NCBI RefSeq assembly: GCF_022539505.1
Contig: NC_061510.1
Location: 270,949,687-271,013,686 of the forward strand
Direction of reading: 5' to 3'
Source: Lolium rigidum
Lineage: Eukaryota > Streptophyta > Magnoliopsida > Poales > Poaceae
Length of the DNA: 64,000 nt
Shown here piece by piece: positions 1 to 11,700 of this stretch. Positions within the stretch are counted from its first letter, which is position 1; each line of letters begins with the position of its first letter. Made by a program: the position numbers and the translations under genes. Under the pieces are notes generated by a model. The model made no database searches, was not told the origin of the DNA, and worked only from the letters and a program-made list of their open reading frames with translations.

Positions 1-425
1 GATTTGTCGATGAAGTCGAAGCTGTCGATGCTACTCGAGTCATCGCTTATATAGGAGTCCACGGATGACTCGAAGGACATGTCGCTGAAGATCTTGGCTA
101 GTTTTTCGCTTACTTTGGTGCTGATGAAGCGTGGCGACGAAATCTCCTCGTCGCCTGACTCGATGGATGATGCTGAGCTTGAAAAATCGGGATCGACCGC
201 CGATAATCCCGACAAGATCGGAATTTTGAGACGATACGCTCCTTCTTTCTCGACGCGGAAGTGGAATTTTCCGAACGTCATCTCCATGGGCTCCTCCAGA
301 TAAGCATATGCATCCAAACGGGAGGGCGGGTGAGGAACAAAATCAACGAGACCAGTTTCGATATGTTTACCTCTGTCCATGATGTTGCTTGCTATCGACG
401 AAGTCGACGATCTTGAACGTGCCAT
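1..425 (-). CDS. Gypsy retrotransposon gag-region ORF, N-terminal part (runs off window)
   Basis: An uninterrupted minus-strand reading frame begins at the ATG at 425, about 45 bases inside the LTR/primer-binding site, and is still open at base 1. It therefore reads on past the window edge. The visible 141 residues start MARSRSSTSSIASN and are Ser/Asp-rich, with acidic stretches such as SSVDSYISDDSSS. I see no zinc knuckle or protease motif, which would lie further along. Its place directly after the primer site is where gag starts in LTR retrotransposons, so the assignment rests mainly on position. It is the most intact coding frame of this element in the window, which suggests a fairly young insertion. 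Confidence 0.6.
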   Translation of the reverse strand, partial: MARSRSSTSSIASNIMDRGKHIETGLVDFVPHPPSRLDAYAYLEEPMEMTFGKFHFRVEKEGAYRLKIPILSGLSAVDPDFSSSASSIESGDEEISSPRFISTKVSEKLAKIFSDMSFESSVDSYISDDSSSIDSFDFIDK

Positions 426-453
426 CGAGATCAGCTCCTTGTCGCCTCTAGAT

Positions 454-471
454 CCCACAGACGGCGCCAAT
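454..471 (-). other. tRNA primer-binding site of the minus-strand gypsy element
   Basis: Reading the minus strand, the LTR ends in TTGTCA and is followed two bases later by TGGCGCCGTCTGTGGGA. This is the stereotyped post-LTR sequence of many plant Ty3/gypsy elements and serves as the site where a host tRNA primes minus-strand DNA synthesis. It fixes the direction of the element (minus) and shows that the adjacent LTR is the 5' one. Confidence 0.7.
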
Positions 472-857
472 TGACAAGGTATTAACTTGTCAATGCCTAC
501 AAGTAGTAGACTAGGGTTTCGTTGGATGTAGAGGGCAAGTAGATCTCGAAGGTTTTAGCCGAAAAGTACTCGACGATGTAAAAGCTAGGGTTTGTCAAAC
601 AATGATTCGATCCTTTCTTTGTCCCTCGACTCCCCTTTATATAGGTGGTGGAGCCGAGGGATTCGTGATGCACAAGTTTACAGAGTCCGGGAGGGTTTCT
701 AACCCGTCCCGCAAGATTACAAATAACGCTTCTTATTACAACTCTAGCTTTCCTTAATAGTATTTTGGGCTTCCGAATCTTCTTATCCTTCGGGTCGTGG
801 GCCTTCAGTAAACCCCGGGTACCTTCTTCGGCAGGCCCATTGGGGATGCCTATGTCA
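472..857 (-). repeat. 5' LTR of minus-strand gypsy element
   Basis: On the minus strand this block begins TGACATAGGC and ends ACCTTGTCA, the TG...CA ends of an LTR, and is followed by the primer site. A TATA motif (CCTATATAAAGG, near 636-650) precedes a short transcribed part. The last bases form a small palindrome (TTGACAAG...CTTGTCAA). At about 386 bp it is short for a gypsy LTR. The upper border was set where the coding sequence of the neighbouring antisense ORF stops making sense, so it may be off by a few bases. The second LTR lies outside the window. Confidence 0.65.
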
Positions 858-3439
858 TCTGGTGACTCTTCTTGAGCTTCTCAGCCAGATCTGATACGTC
901 CTGAGCGTGTTTCTCCTCGAGTTCTCTTTTCATTTTGGTTTCCTTCTCGGAGGATTCCTTGAGGAACTTTTGGAGGGATTCAAGCTCGGCCTTCAGGACT
1001 TTGAGCTCGACGGAAATTTCTTTGATGGAGGGGAGGTTAGCAATTTCTTCTAAAAGGCGGAAAGTACAAAAACAAACACAGTTATACATTATACTCGTCC
1101 ACAATCAGGAATGCGTTGAGAAGCTTGGGGCCAATCCGGAATCCTTACCTTCATGTTTCTTAACGCGGGTCTCCAGGATTGAAATAGCTTTCTGGCTCTC
1201 CGCATAGCTTTTGTGCAGCGCTTCAATCTCTGTCTTTTGCTCCAGCACAAGGACGCGCAGATCTTCGTGCAGCTTCCGAGTGTTCTGAGAAGCAGGTACG
1301 AGTACACGAAGTTAAAATCCTTAGTCTGGCAAAATTTTAAGTTTCCGCTAAGGTACAAAGTTAAAAGCATCAGCTCACACATATTACCCGGAAAATGTAT
1401 AAACCAACGCTTGGGGGCTGGTGTTACCTGGCGCACATTCTTGTGCTTTGCAAAAAAGACTTTGAGGCCGCTCTCGAGATCGTTCAGCTCTTGGTTCTCT
1501 GTTTCCGAGGGCCCCCACACTTCGTTCATCAGATTGGAATTTTCCGCATGACGTTGTGCTAGGGGGACCTTTTGCAGAATCGGAAAAAACTACGGGTGCG
1601 TCTGCGGCGTACCAGTTGCACGACTCAGAAGCAATTTCTTTTCGACATCATGAGCCGGAGCTTCAGCCGAGGTGACATCTGGTTGTTCAGGCGGAGGATG
1701 AGATGAGGACGCGCCCTTGCCGGATTCGCCCTTGCCGGATTCAGCGTTTGGCTCCTCAGGAAGGTCATCAAGGTCGATGACGTCCTTTGGATTCGGCGTA
1801 GCGGACGAAGAGGCCTTTGGCGGAATCTCCACTTCCGGCGTAATGGGCATTGAAGCCGGAGACGGCTTGGCCTTCTTCTTGGGGTTCTTGGGGAGCTTGC
1901 TTCCGGAACTTTTGCTGCGTACAAGGAAGGGCATAGCACTTAGCATATGTCGGCTAATGGTAGCGAAAGAATTTTAGACGGAAATCAAGCACTTACGAAG
2001 ACGTCAGGAAAAACTGATCAATATTGGGCTGGGATTGCTTGTTGGTGTCAATTTGCTTGAGGCGTTGCTTTTATTTCTCCGCTCTCCGGGTAGCCGCAGC
2101 GCTTGGTGTTTCGCGGGAACGCTTTGAGGCTGGGCCGGAGGGTGCAACTCTCTTGCGCTTGGCGGGACCTGAGATCTCAGGGATTTCCACATCGGAAGCA
2201 GCCTCGGGGTCGGTGGTTCTGGTGTGAGGGACTCGACCTAAGGTTCCGAGATCCTTCTCCTCGAGGTCCTCCAGCTGAGCACATAAATACTTAGACAAGT
2301 ATTGCAAGAGCAAAAAGGAACCGGTGATTAAGACAAGAAACATACCGCGATCCCGGAGCCGTTGGTGTGGATGTCAATGTTGCACACGTGGATCGGAAGA
2401 TCACGCAGAATCTTGATCAGCACCCGGATCCGCTTATCCAAGGCGTCGGAGGAGAGGTTATCTTTGGAGGCGCGCATAAGGTCGTCGCGCCCCGTGTACT
2501 GGAACATTAGGCGGTCCCGATGTTGCAGAGGTTGGATCCGCTTCGTGAACCAGGACATTGTAAGGTCCTTCCCTGATAAGCCATCTTCCATCAGCTTGCA
2601 GATCCACCTTACTGCTCGAGTCAGTTGAGTAGACTCGGACAGATGAGGGAATTGGGTCCAGGCCGGAGTCTCGCTGGCGGGGCCATCCTTGAAAGCTGGT
2701 AGCACCCTTGTGCTGGCCGGGTCGGAAACGTCCATCAGATAGAAGAAGCCTCCTGACCAGTACCGCGCAGATTCATGGCGGTCAGTGGGCGGATAGACGC
2801 GGCCAGGACGGAGCTTGAACGTGATAGTTCCGCATGTGGCCAAAGAAGAAGTTTGTGGAACTTTCTCCTTCTTGACGGAGAAGTTGTATTGGAAGAGAGA
2901 GAGTTCTGGGGTTACACGGAGGTGGCCTTCACACATCGTTACATGGTTGCTGATGGCCAGGATGCTGTTCGGCGAAATGTTATGAGGTTGTAACCGTACG
3001 CCTTTAGGATTTCCATGAAGAAGTCGCTGGGCGGAAAGGAGAAGCCTCGCTCGACGAGCGCATTGGTCACCACCCATTCTCCGGCTTCGGGAGAAGGAGT
3101 CAGGGAACCCGGAATCGTACGCCAGGATCCGGGCCTTAAGAATCCCTCCGCCTCGAGGTTGCCGAGTTCAGTTTCCGTGGTGGTGCAGGGCCACCACTTT
3201 CCCTTGGCTTCGCTCTCTCGCGCGCGAGCCTTAGATTTCTTGGCGGCAGCTTCTTCCGCCTTGTTTTCCGTTTGATCGGCTCCGGCAGTTTCTTCCGGAT
3301 TCGCCGATGCCCCCTCGATGTCTTTGCCGGAGTCCTTTGAAGGCTCCAGCTGGACTGGGACAAAGGGAGGAGGGGCAGAGGAGATTGGCGTCGCCATGAT
3401 TGGCTCAGACGCTGGTGTAGGCGGAGTTGAAGAACACAT
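858..3439 (-). pseudogene. Gypsy-type 'transposase' (PF04195-like) antisense ORF, broken
   Basis: Minus-strand, multi-exon ORF. From its 5' side it has a charged Ala/Lys/Glu-rich N-terminus; a conserved core (core motifs SPNSILAISNHVT, ARYWSGGFFY) typical of the plant 'putative gypsy type transposon' family; a basic KRKRV stretch that could be a nuclear-localisation signal; and a C-terminal coiled coil (ELKVLKAELESLQKFLKES). Breaks I can see are a frameshift near 2985, just after the residues EILKAYG, and an in-frame TAA after RRAEK near 2070. GT-AG introns fit at about 2344-2277 and near 1990-1915. The 3' end is cut by the LTR at 857. The function of this family is unknown; despite the name it has no demonstrated transposase activity. 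Confidence 0.7.
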
Positions 3440-4180
3440 CTACGAGAAAATGCGAGTTGACTAAACTTAGCCGGATCCGTTATTAATGCCCTAGTCATCC
3501 CTACCAAGTACGGCGAGAAGATGAAGCTCGAAGGACTTACCGGAATGGTTTCCGCGGTGGTCGGAGTCGCCGGCGGTGGCTCGCCGGACTTAAGAACAGT
3601 ATGAACTGGATGAACAGCTCACGGTGGCGCTCAAACTCCGGTGATCTTCCGGCGGGTTCTGGCACGACGGAGGAGGAGCTCGGAGGCGGCGCTGTGACGA
3701 GAGGTGAAAAAGGGGGTGAATGAGAGAATGGGGTGAACGGTGAGATATTTATAGGTCGTGGGAAGAGATTCGTGCTCTGCATCCTGTGGTCGGAACGCAA
3801 GCGTCGCGCCGTTGGATGGCTGACACGTGTCGAAAACCCTAAGCGGTGAAAATGGCTAAGGATAAGTTACCGCTCAAATCGCCCGAAAATGGCGACAAGA
3901 TTGGCGGAACCGTTTGAACTTTTCGAGGTTCCGGGTAGCAGCTTGAAAACTGTCAACCGTTATCTCAGCAGGGGAGTAACCCGGAGACGCATTATAAAAA
4001 TGATGTCGATGGATGAAGTCCCGCGGGATAAAGGTATTTTCCGACTTAAAAGTTGGGAAAGAAGAAAAAGTGAAGTTGGAGTTCTTCAAGTTTCCCCATG
4101 TTACCAAGAGGATTGTCGGAAGCCACAAAGCTTTAGCAAGGCAGAAACAAGAGGTGGATCTTGAAGAACTCTGGGGCTAT

Positions 4181-4739
4181 TGTTGTGGGTATACTTCATG
4201 GGTGTAAAATCGACATTGCCTAGATCCGGCAAGGCCGAGTGGCCCACAGATAGTGATGTGGCATGTGGCCCATCGGGCGGCCCAGTTGCTGTAGATCGTG
4301 AAGGATGAAGTCCAGCCCAGGAGCAGGGAGCCGGATCCCAACCGACCTACGAAGGAGGCCGGATCTGTGGAGGCCCGTAAGGTATCCGGATCCGGTACGA
4401 CATAGATGGAAGGCGGATCCTTGACGTACACGGCAAGACATTGTACCGTAGTTAGGCAACTTGTATTCCGGCTAGGACTCTCCATGTAAACCCTAGATTC
4501 GTGCGCCTTTATAAGCCGGATCCTGGGAGCCCTAGAGGCACAACCACAACTCATTGTAACAACGCGAAAGCGCCCGTATAATTCCAGACAAACAACAGTA
4601 AGCCCTGTCTTCGAGCAGGTGTTCCGAAGCTGGGTAAATCGAGTACCACCGTCCCGAGGACTCTCCTCCCTATGGCCCCTACTTCTTCTCCCCCTCGTGA
4701 GGATCTCTCCTCCGGGGTACCGTCGAATAGGCAACGACA
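4181..4739 (+). repeat. 3' LTR of plus-strand gypsy element
   Basis: It starts TGTTGTGGGTATAC directly after the purine tract and ends near GCAACGACA. A TATA motif (TTTATAAGCCGG, about 4508) supports plus orientation. The end base is uncertain by a few positions because the partner LTR is outside the window. Confidence 0.6.
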
Positions 4740-5333
4740 CATATTTCGAAGTTGCTCCTCGAGTACTGTGTCACAGTTCTAGGGTGAAAGCCCAATGCCG
4801 TGCCTTCATTGGTTGTAGCTAGCAATGACATTGCTAATGGCATTGTTTTGTGAATACATGCTTTTTTTAGGGTGAAAACTTAAGATCTTTGATCGGATGA
4901 CAAGAACGCTTGTGCATTGTTTTTCTTTTTATATATTTCGCTTTTGGATAATCACTTTGGCCGTGTAGGTGTTGTCTTCGGTGATGGTTATAGCGTTGGT
5001 GGTTGAGAGTGTTTCACCACCACGATGGGCCATTGTTTTCTATTTCTATTTCTCTTTTTGTTTTCATTTTTTTGTTGGCTATGTGCGTTCGTGTTGTTAT
5101 TCTACATCTTGTTGGTGTAGAGTTTGGGTGTAATTGATATGTTGAAAATATTAATATATTTCGTTTGCCGAAAAATATCATATTGAAATATAATTCACGT
5201 TGAATCTGATATATTGATTCGATATTCTATGTGTTGATGCTTTCTTTTATAAACTTAGTCAAAACTTACATGGTTTGATTTTTAAAAAAATCTTATACGT
5301 GTTTAAGAAGTAATCTACAAAGAGTTGGACTAA
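4740..5333. other. Gene-free stretch
   Basis: AT-rich sequence with no convincing coding frame. Phrases such as GGGTGAAAACTTAAGATCTTTGATCG resemble, loosely, the segment near 60225 in the retroposon at 59305-60729. It may be a decayed relative of that element. I see nothing else in it. Confidence 0.4.
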
Positions 5334-7868
5334 GGGCATTTCCAGCGGGCGCATTTTGGACACCCAAATTGTCCGTGGGCGTCCGTTTGCGTCGCGTGGC
5401 GGACGCGGAAATGGTCGTGCGTCCGTTTGCGTCTGGGGGACACTCTAGCGGGGCGACGCATTTTCGGCACGGCCCAGAATTCAAAAAAGAGGTTCTAGCC
5501 TCAAGTTTGCACGAAATTACAGCCTCAAATTGACGTCTGAAATGAGTACATCACACTTTGCACATATAAAGACGCAAAGTGGAGTCCAAAATGGGCACAA
5601 CAAGGCCTGAACAGCAATGTAAAAAGTCCAAAAGGAGGCTAGGGTGCTAGGCGCATGGCGCTGGCGATCAGGCGTCTCGCGCGCGGATTTCGGCGCGCCT
5701 CTTCATAAACCAGGCCCTGGTGTCATCGTCGACGCTGCTCAAGTCGGCTAGCATGATCCTTGTGTCCTCTGCACGGATCTTGGCCTCGACGTCCATCCTC
5801 CTAGCCTCAGCGTCACGCAATTTGGCCTCGGCGTCTGCCTTTTGGACCTCAATGACCTTTTTCATGAGGTTGAGAAAGATGGCAGCTGCGGCCTCTTTTT
5901 CCAGACGCCTCTTCTCGTCCCTAGCAGCTAAGGCGGCCTGATTGTCGGCCATCATCTTCTCGAGGCTCTGCGTGAACGCAATGGCCTGTGCCTCCCGGAC
6001 TATATCGGCCTTGGTGACCGCGGGGACGAGGTGGAAGGGCTTGACGGCCATGATCGTCGTCTTCGCCGTCGAGGTTGACCGCTGTCCCATTCTTCACAGC
6101 TTCATCGTAGGCCGCAAAGATTGTCCTCCACTTCTCCGCATCCTTGAGCAATTCCCAGCAATGGACCATATGGTACCCCTTCTTATGCATTTCCCTAAAC
6201 CTCTCCAAGGCTCAGGATACCTGCAATTACACCAAAGCCGCCAATGATGCACATAGAATGATGAATTTAGAATAGAATGATGATGGTTCTATCTTGTTTA
6301 CTACTGAAATGACGCCAGCGCCGCTTACGGGGTGATTCATAGTGTTCGACGGCCGAGCAAAACTTGCTTGTCTCTTGTTTGATGTAGTTCCATCTTTTTC
6401 TGAGGAATTCTTCCGTGCGAGGGCTTGGGATGTGGTAGGGCGGGTGCATCTTGGTATCGTTGTACTGATGCACGACCTTGGCCCAATACACTTTGCCCTT
6501 TTGTTGGGCGCCATTTATACAGTCATGGCTTGTTGCTAGCCACGCCTCGCACAAACACTTGTCGATCCTCGTCGTCGATGAATCCTCTTGTCCTGTGGCT
6601 CTCCCCCTTCTTCTTGGTAGCGTTGTCTGTGGTGATGACATGCTCTGTTGGCGCGTCGTCAAAGTCGTCGACGCACACGGGTGTTGGCTGCGTTTCAGTG
6701 GTCTGGGTGGAGAACAACCGTGCGTTTGCGATGTTCTCTGCATCCTGCGTCGGTGCCCACTCATGGTGCGGGCCTGTCCCGGCCCGGTCGTCGCCAATGA
6801 AGCCGTCGCCGTAGATTATGCCCTGGATGTCTGTCTCATGGTGGTCCTTCCAATAGGCATACGAATGATCGCACGTCAGACGCATGATACACGGCAATCA
6901 CACACATTGAGAGAGCTCACGTACCGGGTCGTCCATCGTCGGGGCAGACACTGTCATTTCGTCGAACAGGTTGCTGGGCTCCGGCCTCCTCTCCTCCGGC
7001 AGCTGGTGCATCTTGTGTGTCGCGCCCGGGCATGAGTCACCGCTTCTAGGCGTCCGATTGAGGTCGGCAACCGGTGCCCCATTCAACTGCAGCGGCGAGC
7101 CGTTGAACTGCACCGGCGCCACGCCGGAGGCGAACCGCGACGCCGGGTGGCCCTGCAAGGGAGCGGGAGTTCCAGGACGCAGCTGGGAACTTACCGAGCT
7201 CACCGACGAGGCCGGAGGAGCGACGCCGGCGATCCCCTCTCGCTTGACGAGCATGTACCCCTCCTCTAAGCTCGGATGGAGGGCTACTTGCGCGATGCCG
7301 ACTTTCACCTGCATCTGCCACGCCTGCTGGTTGGCGGCCGCAACAGTCTTCTCTTTCTGATTCCTGCGTCGGCCGCGACGCTTCGCGGCCTCGACGCTTT
7401 TCTCCTTCTTGGAGAGCACCTTCTTGCCGCCTTCGGCTTTGCGTCCCGATCGCCGGTGGCGGCCCGCTTTGGGGCAGCGGAGCTGCAACCTCCATGCTGG
7501 CTATGATCGTGGCTACGGGGGAGTGTGGGGCAGCGGCGGCTGCGATAGTTTGCTCGGCATCCATGCTGTGGCTGCGGCGGCGAGGACGTCCATCGCTTCT
7601 GGACCGCTCACGCCGTCTACTTTGATTTTTTGCGCGGGGAATGACCACTGGCGGAAATAATATCGGCCTGCCTGCCACTAACGCGCGGGTCATACGTCTT
7701 TTTCGACGGATACTCGGCGCGACCGCGTAGTGTCAGCGGAGACGCAAACCTGACGCATATTTAGGCCAAGTTTGCGTCTCCACACGACCCGGTCACTTTA
7801 CGTCGCCCCGCTAGAGATGACCTCAGAAGCATTTCCGGTCACGGGCGGACACGCCGCTGGAGATGCCC
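5334..7868 (-). mobile_element. PIF/Harbinger-type DNA transposon, non-autonomous
   Basis: The terminal inverted repeats are GGGCATTTCCAGCGGGCG on the left and, reverse-complemented, GGGCATCTCCAGCGGCGTG on the right. Flanking triplets are TAA (5331-5333) and TAG (7869-7871), a 3-bp duplication with one mismatch, as expected for PIF/Harbinger elements that target TWA. Inside is only the ORF1 (Myb/SANT-like) protein on the minus strand. No DDE transposase frame is present, so it would depend on a partner element. Confidence 0.75.
5668..7564 (-). pseudogene. Harbinger ORF1 (Myb/SANT-like, NAM-associated C-terminus), frameshifted
   Basis: Read 5' to 3' on the minus strand: a Lys/Arg-rich and Ala/Pro-rich N-terminus with FNGSPLQLNGAPVADLNRTP; a SANT-like helix region (KGKVYWAKVVHQYNDTK ... 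RKRWNYIKQETSKFC); then, after an intron near 6225-6310, FREMHKKGYHMVHCWELLKD and a long Ala/Glu/Lys coiled coil ending DDDTRAWFMKRRAEI. This is the domain order of the plant Harbinger ORF1 proteins often mis-annotated as 'glutathione S-transferase T3-like'. The frame must shift near 7470, near 6545 (FVRG/CEAW) and near 6045 (DDDHG/AVKPFH), so it is a pseudogene. ORF1 normally binds the element ends and partners the transposase; that role is known for the family, not shown here. Confidence 0.7.
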
Positions 7869-8778
7869 TAGTGCTATGCTGGACAAGCACTCTCCACTCG
7901 GCGTCTCGGCCTCGTCCCATCTAGCAGAGCTGACGGCGGATAGCCGAAGGCAACGCGGAGGAGAACAAAAGTGAGGGATTAAGCAAGGTAAGAATCATGT
8001 GGTATTCCTAGGTGAGAAAAATCTAAGCATCATATTCCCAGTAGTCTTCCTTTCGCAGCACAGTCTACTAAAAGAACCCGGATGATATTCGCAGTCCTTT
8101 CATTTTGTATTCGCGTAAGTCTGGATCCAGCATCCTATATCCCTCATTTGTAAGGTCGATACAACATACAAGTACATTTATGCATGTACAGATGGGGAAG
8201 GAAGACATGCGTCTTGTTGTGATTCCGGAGGCCAGCGCTTGACGACGGCGACGGCCAACGCCAGGGTGTTCTGCAAGCGCTCTTGATGACGATGAGGCAT
8301 TGAGGCCGACGGAGCGTCACGACGGAGAATCGATTGCCGGCGGGGAAATCGACAAAGGGGAGGCCATGAGGCCTTACCTCTAAAAAAACAAAGGGGAGGC
8401 CGAGACTTGAGTGAGGAATCTTGGCAAAGGGGAGGCCGAGATCGGTGAGCCGGTGTCGGTGCAGCCCATGGGGGCGGCGCGATGTTGGCGAACTGGGTAC
8501 AGCGCGGCGCGGCCAGATGAGAGAAAGTCGGGTTCATGGAGAAAACTTTTTTTCTTTCTTTCTTGTCCAATCCACCAGGAATCCTCTCCTGTTCGAATAG
8601 TTTTTCTTAGGGTAAGATCGAATAGTGATGGTTTGAATCGAAGTTACACATGATCTCCAAAAAAAACTAATACTCCACATGAATTCGGGTCAAGCACAAG
8701 CTTCTTACTGTTAATGACTTCATATACTCTTACCATATTTCATTGCTAATAATTTTGCAATGCAGGCTTGATAAAAGG
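7869..8778. other. Upstream region of the first B3 gene; possible 5' leader exon
   Basis: No protein-coding gene is recognised. The first coding exon of the B3 gene begins after a clear acceptor (TTTTGCAATGCAG at 8765), which implies an upstream leader exon in this stretch. A candidate donor is AAGCAAG|GTAAGAATC near 7987. No convincing TATA box was found. The segment 8180-8580 has a GC-rich minus-strand frame that resembles nothing I know. Confidence 0.35.
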
Positions 8779-11700
8779 ATGTGCACGCCTTGCCAAAGGT
8801 GTAAACTGTGGGATGAGCACCTGTACAAGAATTTGGATGATGAAAAGAAGTATTTCTTGGTTCTTATGATGGGTGATTTCCAAGATGGGATGGTAAACCT
8901 ATTTTTAAAGACCACTTTCTACTATTTCTAAATGCCAACGATCTAGTAATTTCAGTTCTGCTTGCTAGCTCTTTACTTCAAGAGTAGAGTACTTTCAAGC
9001 TTCTGATTATTTATCTTGTTAATTTGGTGTCTATATATTTGAGGCTACTAGCTTTGAGGTAGTTAGTTCACACAAAATTTTGCTTTTCTTTATTGCAATT
9101 ACTGGGAAGATCGACAGACATTTTCCTTGTTTTTGTCCTAACATCTTAATCGGGTATGAGAGTGACAAAGTAAAACCTTGATTATAACTACTACTGTCTT
9201 TTAGAGCTTCTTCATAAATTTTATGTCTATTTATTTAATATCTTCCGCAGATAATACCAGAAGAACTTGTGCGGCGTTTGAAAGGCAAAATTCCAACAAA
9301 GATCAAGCTACATACCCAAAATGATCAGAGTCACATTATTGCTGTTGCCAAGAACCAAGAAAAGCTTGTCCTTACAGTGGGTTGGAGTCAATTTGTCGAA
9401 AGCTATGATCTACAGATGGGGGATTCCTTAATATTTAATTACAATGGAGACTCTCAGTTTAATGTCATACTATTTGATAAACTTGGTCGAGAGAAGGCAT
9501 TATCGGCTGTTGTGGATCCTTTTATGTCTCAGGTCCAAGATAGGCGCAGCGACACACATGAAACTGGGTAAAGTATCAGTTTTTTAGTTCATTGCTTTAT
9601 TTGCTGGACCAAATTTCAGTTCACTTGCCGTTTTGACTGCAGGTCTTATAAGAACATGGATGCGCCTTGTGAAAGATGCAAAAGCTGGCTTGAATATCAC
9701 TACATGAACTTGGATGATGAAAAAAAGAATTTTTTGATGCTTATGATTGGTGATTTTCAACATGAGATGGTAATTCACATTGAAATGCAGCACCATCCCC
9801 TTATGTCATTTACTATGTTGTTTTCTAAAAATCATTGATTTTCTTATTTCTAGTATAAATTGTTTTGTGATGTCTATTTCTGACCTGACTGAAAAGAATA
9901 CTAAATATGTATTTGGTACAAAATAGACCCCCTTCGCTGGCTAATCCCGGTACTCTACCCTTCCATGTTCATACCACGGTTCTGAACCAACCAGTGAGCC
10001 ATGCTATTCCCATCATGAATCTGATGGGCTGTGTAGTTTTCACAAAAATAATAACAGTGTGCTCGTCACAGGCTGAAAGACGCAATATAGATTACAAGCC
10101 ATGATACACCCGTGCAGCAGAAATCCTATTACTAGACTGCCACCTCAACTGTTGAATGAAACCCATGCTACCAATCTACCATATACTCCATATCGAATCC
10201 CGTGCCTACACACCCTGAAGTGAAGACCACGGCATGTGCAACCCTATGTATGATCTATAAGAATCTGGAATCTTCTGTTTTGTTGTTAGAAACCACATTA
10301 GTACAAGTCTACACCAATTCCAAATATCCAAACATAAAGCACACACTAGCTAATTCCAAACATATTTGAGTTACTAGTTTGTGGTAGGATATCAATGGCC
10401 ACAAAGACCATGCTCCACAACCAACGTGCTGAGGGACATTTTTTCGACAAAAAGTATATATTAATAATATTGCGAAGATACCAATTACAGCTAGCCTCTG
10501 CAACAACGCATTTCCCTAGCGGCATTACGGATGCACACAACCCAAAAAAGTGCCGAGGGACATGAAAGAAACAAATGCTAAATTGCGTTTTCCTGATCAC
10601 AGTAGCAACACTTGCTGTCATTCCATCTGCGTTTCTCTAGGTTATCCTTGGTTTAAACTACTTATCTCCACAAATACCAAATAAAGAATTTGACTTAAGT
10701 GGGATTTTCAGTTCCCAAATAAATTTCCTGCAATCCACTTGTGTCCTGGAGGTCCTGGGTTCGAATCAGCCTCCTTGCATAATAAAATGCAAGGGAAAGG
10801 CTGCCTAGAAATACCCCTTCCCCAGACCCCACAATGTGTGGGAGCTTTCAACACTGGTTACGCCCTTTTGAATAAATTTCCTGCAAAAAGGATGGCTATA
10901 GTTCACCATGTCGGTGTACATTGGTTTGACCCAAAAGGACCCTGATGTACTGCATGTACCGTCCACCAGAACTTATCCTCCTCATGTGATAAATGTATGT
11001 GCATTAATCTCTGAACTAGCTAATATCCAGCGGCTACCCGGCCATAACACGGGCCAGTAAACCATGTTTTCTCTGAACAGTGTCATAGAGTTATGGGTAA
11101 ATACTTGGATTATACTAGTGATTATCTTTTATATCTGGTTTATAAATGGTCCATTCAAACAAGAAATTAATTAGCTATTTCTCCAGATCATGCCAGAAGA
11201 ATTTGTTCAGCGTTTCAAAGGCAAGATCCCAGGAGAAATCAAACTTGAAACACAAAATCGTTGCAGCTATATAATTGAAGTTGTCAGGAACCAAGAAAAG
11301 CTTGTCCTTACAGCGGGATGGGGAAAATTTGCTGAAACCTTCGGTCTAAAGATAGGTGACACTATAATATTCAGATACAATGGGAACTCTGAGTTCAGTG
11401 TCATAATCTTTGATGAACTTGGCTATGAGAAGGCATTATCAGCTGTTGTGGATCCTTTTCTGCCCCCTGTGCAAGAAAAGCATACAAGTGCTACTGAAAC
11501 TGTAAAGAGTTCGGATTTTCATCCCCAGCTCACGGAAATGCAGCCACTTACCACAGTGAATAGGCTGCCAATGGAGTCACCACGAACAGAAAGACTGAGG
11601 CTCCGAAAGCACAAGTCATGTCAAAACAACTGGACCACAATGTATTCATACTCTTCTCAGGCATCAGGTCTCAGTTTGCCATTATACAAATATACCTTTC

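Larger units (their letters stand above)
858..4739 (+). mobile_element. Older plus-strand gypsy element, 3' portion with antisense ORF and 3' LTR
   Basis: This is the 3' part of a plus-strand Ty3/gypsy element. It holds a minus-strand (antisense) ORF, a purine-rich tract (AACTCTGGGGCTAT, 4167-4180) and a 3' LTR from 4181. The left side is cut by the insertion of the minus-strand gypsy element at 1-857, which lands inside the antisense ORF. No gag-pol frame of this element is in the window. The stretch 3440-4166 is non-coding apart from the purine tract. Confidence 0.65.
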
